Positions 8,487 through 18,441 of a stretch of DNA of 64,000 bases are shown here, one piece after another; the stretch's first letter is position 1, and each line of letters starts with the position of its first letter. The notes below the pieces were generated by a model that had not been told where the DNA came from, ran no database searches, and was given only the letters and a program-made list of their open reading frames with translations. The position numbers were made by a program, and so were the translations under genes. This DNA is from Nonomuraea soli (lineage in GTDB: Bacteria > Actinomycetota > Actinomycetes > Streptosporangiales > Streptosporangiaceae): NCBI RefSeq assembly GCF_013761175.1, contig NZ_JACDUR010000012.1:62001-126000 (forward strand). The letters run 5' to 3'.

Positions 8487-9571
8487 ACCCGATGGAAGAG
8501 CTGCGCGCCGCCCGCCCTGATCACCTGGCCGACCGGCCGGTCGACCCCCGCACCAGGCATGCCGAGCTGGCCCATGCTTTCGCCCAGCCCAGGCAGGTGC
8601 CGCGCAGGAGCAGGAAGCCGCTGGTGTGGAGCCTGGGCCTGGCGGCCGCCGCGGCCGCGGTGACCGCCGTCACGGTGGTTGGAGTGCCCGAGTCCGTCCA
8701 GCCACGGCCGTCCACGGTGGCGACGGCCGAGCTGTCGGCGCGGGACATCCTCCTGGTGGCCGCCTCCAACGCCGAACGCGAGGCGGTGGAGCCGGGTGAG
8801 TTCTGGAATGTCAGCAACCAGTGGCGCACCCTGTTCCGGACGGAGCAGGGATTCGTGATCTCCCTCGGGGGCGAGTCGGAGACCTGGGTGGGCGCCCAGG
8901 AGCAGTACTTCACCACGCGGGATCTGGGCGTGACGCCCGCGACCGATGCCGACCGTGCCCTGTGGGAGAAGGCCGGCTCCCCTCGCGAGGTCTCCTTCAA
9001 CGGGCACAAGCGCATCACCATGCAGGGCGGCCCGTCGAAGCCGCATGCCGGCAAGTCGGCCGACAAGGAGATCTTCTGGCTCGGCCGCAACGTCACCATG
9101 GCCGATCTCCAGGCCCTGCCGAGCGATCCCGAGGCGCTCAAGGCCGACCTGCTGCGCTTCTACAAGGGGCAGGCCACCGAGTCGAACGCACCCTCGACCG
9201 AGGACGGCTGGCTGTTCCAGGTCGCCGAGGGGCTGATCACCACGATGCCGGTGAGCCCCGAGGTGCGCGCCGGGGCCTTCCGCATGCTCGCGAGCCTGCC
9301 CTCGGTCACCTCGCTCGGCCAGGTCACCGACGCCGCCGGCCGCACCGGGACGGCGATCGCCATCGAGGGCGAGTCGCAGACCACGCCCGGCGACGCGAAG
9401 AAGGGCGTGGTGCAGATCCAGCTCATCATCGATGAGAAGTCGGGGCGTGCGCTGGGCAGGCAGAGCGTGGTCGTCGTCGCGGGCGGCGCCCAGAAGGGCC
9501 TCGCGCCCGGCACGGTGTGGAACGCCATGACCGTTCTCGAGGCCCGCTGGACCGACGAGCACCCGTCCTAG
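8483..9571 (+). CDS. CU044_5270 family membrane protein, likely sigma partner
   Basis: A 362-residue protein with a short cytoplasmic N-terminus (NPMEELRAARPDHL), one membrane helix near residues 50-70 (LVWSLGLAAAAAAVTAVTVV) and a large extracytoplasmic domain. This layout matches the actinobacterial CU044_5270 family that regularly follows ECF sigma genes and probably acts as an anti-sigma or sensing partner; that role is inference. The GTG start at 8483 overlaps the sigma stop by four bases, so translation is probably coupled. Its stop overlaps the stop of the convergent gene by four bases. Confidence 0.82.
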   Translation: MNPMEELRAARPDHLADRPVDPRTRHAELAHAFAQPRQVPRRSRKPLVWSLGLAAAAAAVTAVTVVGVPESVQPRPSTVATAELSARDILLVAASNAEREAVEPGEFWNVSNQWRTLFRTEQGFVISLGGESETWVGAQEQYFTTRDLGVTPATDADRALWEKAGSPREVSFNGHKRITMQGGPSKPHAGKSADKEIFWLGRNVTMADLQALPSDPEALKADLLRFYKGQATESNAPSTEDGWLFQVAEGLITTMPVSPEVRAGAFRMLASLPSVTSLGQVTDAAGRTGTAIAIEGESQTTPGDAKKGVVQIQLIIDEKSGRALGRQSVVVVAGGAQKGLAPGTVWNAMTVLEARWTDEHPS

Positions 9572-10173
9572 GCCGCCATGGGGACGGGTTCGGCCGACGA
9601 CCTGGCCGATGCCGTCCCCACGGCCAGCAGGGCCAGGCCGGCCAGGACCGTCGCGGGGATGATCACCAGGCCCTCCACCACGGGCAGGCCAGGCCCGACG
9701 ATCATCACCACCGCCGACACCAGCAGCGCGACACCGGCCGGCCGCACCGGCCGCTTCCCGCCACGCCAGGCGAGCCCGGCCCCGAAGGCCACCAGCGAGG
9801 CCAGCCACACCATCCCGGCAGCGGCGTTGACGGCGCCGCCGCCCCCGGCCTCCACCTGCTCGGCGACGCCGTGCAGGGGTGCGATGTAGGCCTCGAACCA
9901 GGCGCCCGGCGCGAGGGCCGCGAAGCCGGCCGCCAGCACGATCCCGGCGATCGCGGTGAGCTTGGAGGGCCGCAGCGCCTGGCTCACCCCGATCAGCAGG
10001 GGCAGCCCGACGGCGAGCAGCAGCCCGCCCAGGGCGAACACGAGATGGGCCGCCTCCCAGGTCGCGGCGGAGTGCGCGGCCACGTTGTGCTCCAGGGGAT
10101 GCAGGACGTTGCCGAGGGCGAACAGGATGCCGCCGGAGCCGACCAGGATTCCCGACACGACGCGCAGGTTCAT
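9568..10173 (-). CDS. Conserved integral membrane protein
   Basis: A 201-residue hydrophobic protein with about six membrane helices, for example VVSGILVGSGGILFALGNVL, LVFALGGLLLAVGLPLLIG, LTAIAGIVLAAGFAALAPGA and VIIPATVLAGLALLAVG. I recognise no family motif. Its ATG at 10173 overlaps the stop of the upstream CPBP-type gene by four bases, so the two form a coupled pair. The function is unknown; a small sensor or channel partner of the upstream protein is possible. Confidence 0.75.
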   Translation of the reverse strand: MNLRVVSGILVGSGGILFALGNVLHPLEHNVAAHSAATWEAAHLVFALGGLLLAVGLPLLIGVSQALRPSKLTAIAGIVLAAGFAALAPGAWFEAYIAPLHGVAEQVEAGGGGAVNAAAGMVWLASLVAFGAGLAWRGGKRPVRPAGVALLVSAVVMIVGPGLPVVEGLVIIPATVLAGLALLAVGTASARSSAEPVPMAA

Positions 10174-10937
10174 GATTTCTCTCCTTGGGATGGGCGCCAC
10201 CAGGGCCTGGTGGCGACGACGACGATGACGATCGCGATCGAGGTGAGGGCTCCGCCTTCTCCCAGCCACCAGGCCGACCCCGTGGTCAGGGGTTCGGCGA
10301 CGAGGTAGAGGGCGGAGTTCAGGGTGGTGTGCAGGACGAGGACCGGCCAGATGCTCCCGGTCGTGAGGCGCAGCGCGACCATCGGGAAGGCCAGGGCGAC
10401 GGCCTCGACGGTGAACCACAGCAGCGCCCACAGGATGGGGACCCCCGGCCGCACGGCCCCCGGCACGAACACCATCAGCGGGTAGTGGAACGCCGCCCAG
10501 GCCAGGCCGACGACCAGGGGCGCGCCCTTGAGCCGCGTGACGAGGAACGAGCTCCAGCCCAGTTGCTCGCCGAGCGCCAGCACCAGGTAGAGCAGCACGC
10601 CGGGGAGGAACACGCTGCCGGCGCGGACCTGGGTGAGGCCGGCCGGCCAGGCCGTGCCGTACGCGAGCCCGACCCCCAGCAGGGGCAGGGCGAACGCCAC
10701 CCCGAGGTGCCGCCAGGAGGCACGGCGGAAGCCCCACGGGAATCCGCGCGGGCCGCCCCAGGCGACCAGCGCCGCCACGGCGGGCAGGAACGCCTGGCCG
10801 TACAGGGCCAGCTGCGCGCCGGGCGGGGCGTCGTCCAGATGGTTCAGGTCGGCGCCCTGGACCACGGCGACCGCCGCCGTCGCCAGGACGAGCGCGGGAA
10901 GGAGGATGGCGAACACCACGAGACGCATGTCCGGCAT
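10170..10937 (-). CDS. CPBP family intramembrane metalloprotease-like protein
   Basis: A 255-residue membrane protein with several helices. ALGEQLGWSSFLVTRL resembles CPBP motif 1 (EExxxR, here E-Q, so one of the paired acidic residues is absent), AAFHYPLMVF resembles motif 2 with its His, and LVLHTTLNSALYL resembles motif 3. CPBP proteins relate to CAAX-processing proteases, and in bacteria some act in self-immunity or signalling. With the altered first motif, activity is uncertain. ATG 10937 follows a GGCGGA; an ATG at 10928 is an alternative. It is co-transcribed with the 9568-10173 gene and divergent from a histidine kinase. Confidence 0.75.
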   Translation of the reverse strand: MPDMRLVVFAILLPALVLATAAVAVVQGADLNHLDDAPPGAQLALYGQAFLPAVAALVAWGGPRGFPWGFRRASWRHLGVAFALPLLGVGLAYGTAWPAGLTQVRAGSVFLPGVLLYLVLALGEQLGWSSFLVTRLKGAPLVVGLAWAAFHYPLMVFVPGAVRPGVPILWALLWFTVEAVALAFPMVALRLTTGSIWPVLVLHTTLNSALYLVAEPLTTGSAWWLGEGGALTSIAIVIVVVATRPWWRPSQGEKS

Positions 10938-11038
10938 TTCATCCGCCCGCCGGTCCCTTCCGCCTGAACTGCGGGTCCCCAACCGGTCGGGACCTTGGTC
11001 CCATTGCCGCGCGGAGCGCGCGACCGGACGATGTTCTG

Positions 11039-12973
11039 GTGCGCTCTTCTTGGGTGATCTGCGGTGCGGCCGTCGCGTCCGTGCTCGTGGGCATCGTCCT
11101 CACCGTCAACGTCCCTGTCCAGGACGCCACGTACCTCCTGCTCGACGCCGTCGTCGGCCTGACCTATCCGCTGGTCGGGGCGTTCATCGTGGCGCGGCGG
11201 CCCGGCAATCCCATCGGCTGGCTGTTCTGCCTGGGCGGCACGGGCATGGCCCTGCAGGCGCTCGCGGGCGGCTACAGCGTGTACGGCCAGGCGCACGGCT
11301 GGCCTGGCGTGGAGTTCAGCTCCTGGGTGGTCAACTGGGTGTTCTTCACCGGCTTCGGACCGCTGTTCCTGCTGCCGGCCTTCCTGCCCGACGGGCGCCT
11401 GCCCTCGCGTCGGTGGCGGCCGGTCGTGGGCGCGCTCGTCGCCGCGCTCGCGGTGCTCCAGGTCGTGCTCATGTTCAGGGACAACGTGTGGGTGTGGGGA
11501 ACCGAGTCGCCGAGCCCGGTGGGCTTCGTGCCGACCGAGATCATCGCCGCCTGTTTCGGGCTGGTGGTGAGCGCCGCGGCCGTGGTGGGAGCGACCGCGC
11601 TGGCCGTACGGGTGCGGCGCGCCGAGGACCGGCGCCAGCTCATGCCCCTGCTGCCCGCCGTGGTCGCGATCGCGGTGGCGGCGGTGGTCGACGCGACGCA
11701 CTCGGGGGGCGAGTGGGCGCTGGGGGTCTGGCTGCTGGCGCTGACCCTGCCCGCCCTGCCGCTGGCCACCGCGGTGTCGATCTTCCGTTTCCGGCTGTTC
11801 GACATCGAGGTGCTGATCAGGCGCACCGTCGTGTACGTCGTGGTGGCGGCGGTGCTGCTGGGCGCCTACCTGGCCACGGTGACCACGCTGAACACGCTGT
11901 TCCGCCAGCACGGCGGGGTGCTGGAGTCGTTGCTGGCCACGGGTGTCGTGGCGGTGGCGTTCGCGCCGGCGCGCGACGCCGTCCAGCGGGCCGTGGGACG
12001 GCTGCTGTTCGGCAACCGGGGCGAGCCCGCCGCGGCCCTGTCCCATCTCGGGCAGCGGCTGGAGGCGACGGCCGCCCCCACCGAGCTGCTCGACGGCGCG
12101 GCCGAGACGGTGGCGCGGACGTTGCGCCTGCCCTCCGTCGCCGTGCTCACGCCCGCCGGGGTTCCCGTGTCGGTCTTCGGCGGTGTGCCAGAAGGCGGTG
12201 TGCGCATCGTGTTGCTGAGCGGCGGGCGAGCGGAGGGTGAACTGCTGGCCGCGCCCCGCTCCCCCGGCGAGCCGCTGAGCAAGGCGGACCTGGCGGTGCT
12301 CGACGACCTGGCGCCGCACCTGGCGGTGGCCCTGGCGGCGGTGCGGCTGGCCACGGAGGTGCGCGATTCGCGCGAGCGCCTGGTCAAGGCGCGCGAGGAG
12401 GAGCGCCGGAGGCTGCGCCGGGACCTGCACGACGGCCTGGGCGCCGACCTGACCGCGATCGGGTTACGGCTGTACGTGATCGAGGCCACCGCCCCGGCGG
12501 AGCTGCGCGCGCAGGTGACCTGCGTCAGGGAGCTCACCCAGTCGATCGTCGGCGACGTCAGGAAGATCGTCCACAACCTGCGGCCTCCCGCTCTCGACGA
12601 GCTGGGCCTGTCGGGGGCGCTGGAGGATCTGGCGCTGGACGTGCACCAGGGCCCGAACATCGCGGTCACCATCGCGGAACCGCTGCCGGAGTTGCCCGCG
12701 GCGGTCGAGGTGGCCGCCTACCGGATCACCCAGGAGGCCCTGTCCAACGCGCTCAGGCACTCGGAGGCGACCCATGTGGAGATCACCGCCAAGGCCGTGA
12801 CGGAGCGGCTGGTGCTGCGCATCCGCGACGACGGGCGCGGCCTGCCCGACCCGCTGCGCGAGGGCGTAGGATCCGGCAGCATGCGAGAGCGGGCCGCCGA
12901 GGTCGGCGGCGAGCTGCGACGGTCGTCCGAGCCCGGACGAGGGACCCTCGTGGAGGCGGTGCTACCCCTGTGA
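11039..12973 (+). CDS. NarL-type sensor histidine kinase
   Basis: A 644-residue membrane histidine kinase. The N-terminal 300 residues contain eight or more membrane helices. A GAF-like stretch follows (about 330-440), then the HisKA_3 H-box EEERRRLRRDLHDGLGADLT, the N-box RITQEALSNALRHS and the G-box IRDDGRGLPD. This is the class that pairs with LuxR-type response regulators, and one overlaps its stop by four bases (GTGA). The GTG at 11039 begins just before the first membrane helix. The signal is unknown; the divergent CPBP pair is a candidate target. Confidence 0.92.
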   Translation: MRSSWVICGAAVASVLVGIVLTVNVPVQDATYLLLDAVVGLTYPLVGAFIVARRPGNPIGWLFCLGGTGMALQALAGGYSVYGQAHGWPGVEFSSWVVNWVFFTGFGPLFLLPAFLPDGRLPSRRWRPVVGALVAALAVLQVVLMFRDNVWVWGTESPSPVGFVPTEIIAACFGLVVSAAAVVGATALAVRVRRAEDRRQLMPLLPAVVAIAVAAVVDATHSGGEWALGVWLLALTLPALPLATAVSIFRFRLFDIEVLIRRTVVYVVVAAVLLGAYLATVTTLNTLFRQHGGVLESLLATGVVAVAFAPARDAVQRAVGRLLFGNRGEPAAALSHLGQRLEATAAPTELLDGAAETVARTLRLPSVAVLTPAGVPVSVFGGVPEGGVRIVLLSGGRAEGELLAAPRSPGEPLSKADLAVLDDLAPHLAVALAAVRLATEVRDSRERLVKAREEERRRLRRDLHDGLGADLTAIGLRLYVIEATAPAELRAQVTCVRELTQSIVGDVRKIVHNLRPPALDELGLSGALEDLALDVHQGPNIAVTIAEPLPELPAAVEVAAYRITQEALSNALRHSEATHVEITAKAVTERLVLRIRDDGRGLPDPLREGVGSGSMRERAAEVGGELRRSSEPGRGTLVEAVLPL

Positions 12974-13611
12974 ACGATCCCGTCCGTGTCCTGCTGGTCG
13001 ACGACCACCCGCTGCTCCGCCACGGGCTCAGGGCGCTGCTCGAACAGGTCGGCGGCGCCGAAGTGGTCGGCGAGGCGGGCGACGGCGCGGAGGCGATCGA
13101 GCTGGCGCTCTCGCTCGATCCCGACGTCGTCGTGATGGATCTGGTCATGCCGGGCATGTCCGGCACCGAGGCGACCAGGCAGCTCATCGACCGCCGTCCC
13201 GATCTCGGCGTGCTCGTGCTCACGATGAGCGACGACGACGCGTCGGTGTTCGCGGCGCTGCGGGCCGGCGCGCGCGGTTACGTGCTCAAGGGGACCGCGG
13301 GCCCCGACTTCCTGGCGGCGGTGGCGGCCGTGGCCCGGGGCGAGGCGGTGTACGGCCCGGGCGTGGCGCGCAGGATCCGGCGTTTCCTCACCAGCGGGCC
13401 GGACAGCGGACCGTTTCCCGAGCTGACCCAGCGTGAGAGGGAGATCCTCGACCTGCTCGCCTCCGGACGCTCCAACGCGGAGATCGCCAGGGCGCTGTTC
13501 CTGAGCCAGAAGACGGTGAAGAACCACCTGACGTCGATCTTCGCCAAGCTCCAGGTGGCCGACCGCGCCCAGGCGATGGTCAGGGCGCGGAGGGCGGGCC
13601 TGGGCGACTAG
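12970..13611 (+). CDS. LuxR/NarL family response regulator
   Basis: A 213-residue regulator with a receiver domain (VRVLLVDDHPLLRHGLRALL; phosphoacceptor Asp in VVVMDLVMPGMSG; conserved Lys in GYVLKGT) and a C-terminal LuxR helix-turn-helix (LTQREREILDLLASGRSNAE, then LFLSQKTVKNHLTSIFAKL). It overlaps the kinase gene by four bases and should be its partner. Its TAG stop overlaps the stop of convergent pyrD in the sequence CTAG, so the two genes share a boundary with no spacer. Confidence 0.95.
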   Translation: MNDPVRVLLVDDHPLLRHGLRALLEQVGGAEVVGEAGDGAEAIELALSLDPDVVVMDLVMPGMSGTEATRQLIDRRPDLGVLVLTMSDDDASVFAALRAGARGYVLKGTAGPDFLAAVAAVARGEAVYGPGVARRIRRFLTSGPDSGPFPELTQREREILDLLASGRSNAEIARALFLSQKTVKNHLTSIFAKLQVADRAQAMVRARRAGLGD

Positions 13612-14663
13612 GCGGCGGTCCTGCCGATCACCTCGGTGACGGACTTGACGCCGTGGCGCTTCAGGCGCCGCGACAGGTCGCGGTGGAGCGTGTGCGCCCA
13701 CAGCGGGCCGCCGTAGATCATCCCCGTGTACCCCTGCACGAGCGTGGCCCCCGCGAGCAGCCGCTCCCACACGTCGTCGACGTTCTCGACACCGCCGACG
13801 GAGACGAGGGTCAGGCGGTCGCCCACGCGGCCCCGGAGCCGCCGCAGCACCTCGACCGAGCGCGCCTTCAGCGGCCTGCCCGACAAGCCGCCGGTCTCCC
13901 CCGAGTGCTTGATCGTGGTGTTGGTCGCGATGATGCCGTCGAGGCCGAGCTCCAGCGCCAGGTCGGCGACGGCGTCGATGTCGTCGTCGGCCAGATCCGG
14001 CGCGATCTTGACGAGCAGAGGTGTACGGCGGGGCGTCGAGTCGGCCACCTGCTTGACGGCGGCCAGCAGCGGCCGCAGCAGCTCGACCGCCTGGAGGTTG
14101 CGCAGCCCCGGCGTGTTGGGCGAGCTCACGTTGACGACCAGGTAGTCGGCCAGCGGCGCCAGCTCCTTGGCGCTGGTGACGTAGTCGTCGGCCGCCTCGG
14201 ACTCGGGCACGACCTTGGTCTTGCCGATGTTGACCCCGACGATCGCCGGGACCCCGCGTGTACGGCGGAGCCTTCGCGCGGCCGCCACGGCGCCCGCGTT
14301 GTTGAAGCCCATCCTGTTGATGACGGCCCGCTCCCCGATCACCCGGAACAGCCGCGGCCGCGGGTTGCCCGGCTGGGCGTGGGCGGTGACCGTGCCCACC
14401 TCGACGTGGCCGAAGCCGAGCGCCGACAGCGCCTCCGCGCAGGCGGCGTCCTTGTCGAAGCCGGCGGCCAGCCCGAAGGGCGACGGGAAGTGCACGCCGA
14501 AGGCCGAGACGCGCAGCGCCGGGTCGCGCGGGGCCAGGGCGCGGTGCAGCAGCTTCCTGACGACGGGGAGCACCGACAGCAGCGCCAGCGCCCTGACCGT
14601 CAGGTGATGGATCCGCTCGGGATCGAGATGGCGCAGGACCAGCGAGAACAGCAGTCGGTACAC
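13608..14663 (-). CDS. pyrD: Dihydroorotate dehydrogenase (quinone), class 2
   Basis: A 351-residue FMN enzyme that oxidises dihydroorotate to orotate in pyrimidine synthesis, passing electrons to the membrane quinone pool. The N-terminal MYRLLFSLVLRHLDPERIHH helix is the membrane-docking extension of class 2. FGVHFPSPFGLAAGFDKDA and the FMN site follow; NVSSPNTPGLRNLQ holds the catalytic serine; LVKIAPDL, ATNTT and VSVGGVEN complete the barrel. Length and motifs fit the family well. It lies apart from other pyr genes in the window. Confidence 0.96.
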   Translation of the reverse strand: MYRLLFSLVLRHLDPERIHHLTVRALALLSVLPVVRKLLHRALAPRDPALRVSAFGVHFPSPFGLAAGFDKDAACAEALSALGFGHVEVGTVTAHAQPGNPRPRLFRVIGERAVINRMGFNNAGAVAAARRLRRTRGVPAIVGVNIGKTKVVPESEAADDYVTSAKELAPLADYLVVNVSSPNTPGLRNLQAVELLRPLLAAVKQVADSTPRRTPLLVKIAPDLADDDIDAVADLALELGLDGIIATNTTIKHSGETGGLSGRPLKARSVEVLRRLRGRVGDRLTLVSVGGVENVDDVWERLLAGATLVQGYTGMIYGGPLWAHTLHRDLSRRLKRHGVKSVTEVIGRTAA

Positions 14664-14669
14664 AGGTGA

Positions 14670-15305
14670 CTAGGTTACCAACCCGGCCTCGTAGGCGATG
14701 ATCGCGGCCTGCACCCTGTTGCGCACGTCGAGGCGGATGAAGATGGCGCTGACATACGCCTTCACGGTGCCCTCGACGATGTGCAGCCGGCGGGCGATCT
14801 CGGCGTTCGACAGGCCCTTGCCGACGAGCGTGAGCACCTCCAGCTCGCGCTCGGTCAGCCCGCTCAGCCGCTCGCGGGCCTGGGCGCCCTTCGACAGGCC
14901 TCCCATCAGCGAGATGACCCGGTGGGCGACCTTGGGCGACAGGTAGGCGGCGCCGCCGGCCACGGCGTGGATCGCGGCGAGCAGCTCGCGCGGGTCGCCC
15001 GACTTCAGCAGGAAGCCGCTGGCGCCGACGTCGAGAGCCTTGGCGATGTAGTCGTCCTCGCCGAACGTGGTGAGCATGATCACTTTGGTGTGCTTGGCGA
15101 TCTCCTGGGCGGCGGCCAGCCCGTCGAGCCTGGGCATGCGCACGTCGAGCAGGACCACGTCGGGGAAGTGGCTGCGGGCCAGCTCGATGGCCTCGCGCCC
15201 GTCGCCGGCCTCGGCGACGACGTCGAGCTCGGGGTCGGCGCCGAGGATGGCGCGCACCCCGGCTCTGATCATGGCCTCGTCGTCGGCCAGCAGGATGCGG
15301 ATCAC
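14670..15305 (-). CDS. Orphan LuxR/NarL family response regulator
   Basis: A 211-residue regulator with a receiver domain (IRILLADDEAMIRAGVRAIL, phosphoacceptor Asp in VVLLDVRMPRLDG, Lys in GFLLKSGD) and a LuxR DNA-binding domain (LTERELEVLTLVGKGLSNAE). No kinase gene adjoins it. GTG at 15305 fits the usual family start; an in-frame ATG at 15326 would overlap the start of the divergent tautomerase gene. Either way the two divergent starts are almost touching, so promoters must lie inside the opposite gene or a transcript is leaderless. It ends six bases before the start of pyrD on the same strand. Confidence 0.9.
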   Translation of the reverse strand: MIRILLADDEAMIRAGVRAILGADPELDVVAEAGDGREAIELARSHFPDVVLLDVRMPRLDGLAAAQEIAKHTKVIMLTTFGEDDYIAKALDVGASGFLLKSGDPRELLAAIHAVAGGAAYLSPKVAHRVISLMGGLSKGAQARERLSGLTERELEVLTLVGKGLSNAEIARRLHIVEGTVKAYVSAIFIRLDVRNRVQAAIIAYEAGLVT

Positions 15306-15324
15306 CCCTCTATAGTGACCCACC

Positions 15325-15684
15325 ATGGCTCAGGTGAAGATTTACGCCCGCAAGGACGTATGGTCCGGGCGACGTCAGGAGATTTCCGACAAGGTGCACG
15401 GGGCCCTGGTCTCCGAGTGGGGGCTCCCCGACGACAAACGGTTCCACCGCTTCTTCCTGATGGACGCCGACGACTTCGTCGCCCCCCGCTCCCCCGAGTA
15501 CCTGATCTTGGAGATCCTCTGCTTCGAGGGGCGCAGCGATGACGCCAAGCGTGCCCTGCACCGCCGCCTGTCGGCCGAGTTCGCCGAGGTGGAGATCACC
15601 ATCGTGGAAACTCCCAAGGTCAATTGGGGCATCCGAGGCGTCCCGGCGGATGAACTGGCCCTGACGTACAAGGTGGAGGTCTAG
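15325..15684 (+). CDS. Tautomerase-superfamily-like protein
   Basis: A 119-residue protein resembling the Tautomerase_2 family: KIYARKDVWSGRRQEISDKV at the start, a central FHRFFLMDADDFV and a beta-strand end (EVEITIVETPKVNWGIRG). These enzymes normally use an N-terminal proline as the catalytic base. Here residue 2 is alanine (MAQVKIY), so classical tautomerase activity is doubtful unless the start differs. The ribosome-binding site is weak. lpdA follows 19 bases later. Confidence 0.75.
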   Translation: MAQVKIYARKDVWSGRRQEISDKVHGALVSEWGLPDDKRFHRFFLMDADDFVAPRSPEYLILEILCFEGRSDDAKRALHRRLSAEFAEVEITIVETPKVNWGIRGVPADELALTYKVEV

Positions 15685-15703
15685 GGCGACTAATGTCCGG
15701 GGT

Positions 15704-17083
<1,380 letters not shown>

Positions 17084-17105
17084 GACACCTCACATAGGCA
17101 GTGAC

Positions 17106-17141
17106 GAGAGACGGTGAGACGATTCGGTCTAACCGTCTCTC
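17106..17141 (+). terminator. Hairpin after lpdA
   Basis: GAGAGACGGT and ACCGTCTCTC form a perfect 10-bp stem around a 16-base loop, 22 bases past the lpdA stop and just before the ribosome-binding site of the next gene. A weak T-rich stretch follows. It could also be an operator in the leader of the downstream gene. Confidence 0.5.
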
Positions 17142-17158
17142 TGCTTTGGGAGGGGTCG

Positions 17159-17452
17159 ATGGAGACCCGACGAGAGCAACTCCAGGCCTGCCTGGCCCAC
17201 GCCCGCCGCACCGGTGACCCCACGGTGCCGCTCGACGTGCTGATGGATCTGACCCGCCGCTGGTACACCACTCTGGCCGCGCGCCTCGACGAGGGCGATC
17301 ATCCGCGAGAGGCCTACGACCGCCTGTCGGCCGAGGACCCGACGTGGCGGTGGGTCCTGGACCACTACCGGGATCACCCGGTGGTCGCCGACACCGCCGC
17401 CCAGATGAACCTGGAGATCTCCCGGCTGTCGCCGAGAGAGGTCGTGGGGTGA
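17159..17452 (+). CDS. Small hypothetical protein
   Basis: A 97-residue, mostly helical protein (TRREQLQACLAHARRTGDPT onward) that I do not recognise. The ATG at 17159 follows GGGAGGGG at ideal spacing, good evidence for a real gene. Its last 79 bases overlap the 3' end of the TetR gene on the opposite strand. Both readings look protein-like there: this one ends MNLEISRLSPREVVG. Confidence 0.65.
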   Translation: METRREQLQACLAHARRTGDPTVPLDVLMDLTRRWYTTLAARLDEGDHPREAYDRLSAEDPTWRWVLDHYRDHPVVADTAAQMNLEISRLSPREVVG

Positions 17453-17928
17453 GCGATGAGGCTGAGCACGACCCTGGCGCAGAACTCCACGGCCTGACGC
17501 GGAGAGACCCTGAGGAGATGAGCGTGCCGGTTGGCCGCCATGAGCGGGGCGAGCCCGTCGGCCAGCGAGGTGATGAACGACGGGTGGCCCGGCCGCTCGA
17601 CCAGCATGGCGAACAGCTCCTCGGGCTCCTCGGCGAGCATGCGCTGGAAGGCGTCGTGGTCGGCCAGGTATTCGAGGCTGTACTCCACGCAGGCGGCGAT
17701 CTGCTCCTCGGGCGGCAGGTCGGAGGCGAAGAGCCGCTCCAGCTGCGCGACGAATCTGGCGCTCTCGTGCAGGAGCACCAGCTCGCCCATCCGTTCCTTG
17801 GAGCCGAAGGTGCGGTAGATCGTCGCCCGTGACACCCCGGCCCTGACCGCCACGTCGCTGAGCGAGGTCTTGCGGAAGCCGTACGTGGCGAAGCACTCCA
17901 TCGCCGCCTGGATCAGCCGCTCGTCCAC
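17374..17928 (-). CDS. TetR family regulator
   Basis: A 184-residue regulator with an N-terminal helix-turn-helix (AAMECFATYGFRKTSLSDVA, then GVSRATIYRTFGSKERM). The C-terminal half is a TetR ligand domain without an assignable ligand. It starts nine bases after the DUF1772 gene on the same strand and is probably co-transcribed with it. Its final 26 codons lie antisense to the end of the 17159-17452 gene, an unusually long convergent overlap. Confidence 0.88.
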   Translation of the reverse strand: MDERLIQAAMECFATYGFRKTSLSDVAVRAGVSRATIYRTFGSKERMGELVLLHESARFVAQLERLFASDLPPEEQIAACVEYSLEYLADHDAFQRMLAEEPEELFAMLVERPGHPSFITSLADGLAPLMAANRHAHLLRVSPRQAVEFCARVVLSLIAHPTTSLGDSREISRFIWAAVSATTG

Positions 17929-17937
17929 AGCCGGAGT

Positions 17938-18381
17938 TTAGTTCCAGCCCAGCAGGCCGACGGCCAGCAGCGCGAGGCTGGCCAGGCTCGCCACGGTGCG
18001 CAGGGTGTTCCAGCGGGTCCAGCGGGGCTGGTACTCCGCGAAGGTGAGCTTGCCCGCGTCGACGGCGTTGTTCATCGGCACGTTGACGATCGAGGTGACG
18101 AGGAAGGACCCCACGAAGTTGACCGCCAGGGCGGCCCAGAACCACACGTTGCCGGTCAGCACGGCGACGGCGGCGTCCAGGATCATGGAGCCGATGAAGG
18201 CCAGCATGAGCCAGGGGTTGATGATCTTCTTGTTGATGCTCCGCATGGCCGCCGCGGCGGCCTCCTCCGGGATGGCGGCCAGCCCCCACATGACGGACAT
18301 CGAGTAGGCGTAGAACAACCCGGCCAGCGCGCCCGTGGTGACGACGGCGAGCACGGCGAGGACGATCGCAAGAGTTTCCAT
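17938..18381 (-). CDS. DUF1772 (anthrone oxygenase-like) membrane protein
   Basis: A 147-residue membrane protein with four predicted helices (LAIVLAVLAVVTTGALAGLF; LMLAFIGSMILDAAVAVL; FWAALAVNFVGSFLVTSIV; TVASLASLALLAVGLL). The pattern of a small four-helix protein with NVPMNN and RWTRWNTLRT between helices 3 and 4 is typical of DUF1772. Some relatives oxidise anthrones in polyketide pathways; no such pathway is here, so the role is unknown. The downstream TetR gene is its likely regulator. Confidence 0.85.
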   Translation of the reverse strand: METLAIVLAVLAVVTTGALAGLFYAYSMSVMWGLAAIPEEAAAAAMRSINKKIINPWLMLAFIGSMILDAAVAVLTGNVWFWAALAVNFVGSFLVTSIVNVPMNNAVDAGKLTFAEYQPRWTRWNTLRTVASLASLALLAVGLLGWN

Positions 18382-18441
18382 GATGATCTCCCTTTTATCG
18401 TGTGGGGCCGGGTCCGGGCCAGGCCCGGACCCGGTGAAGGG

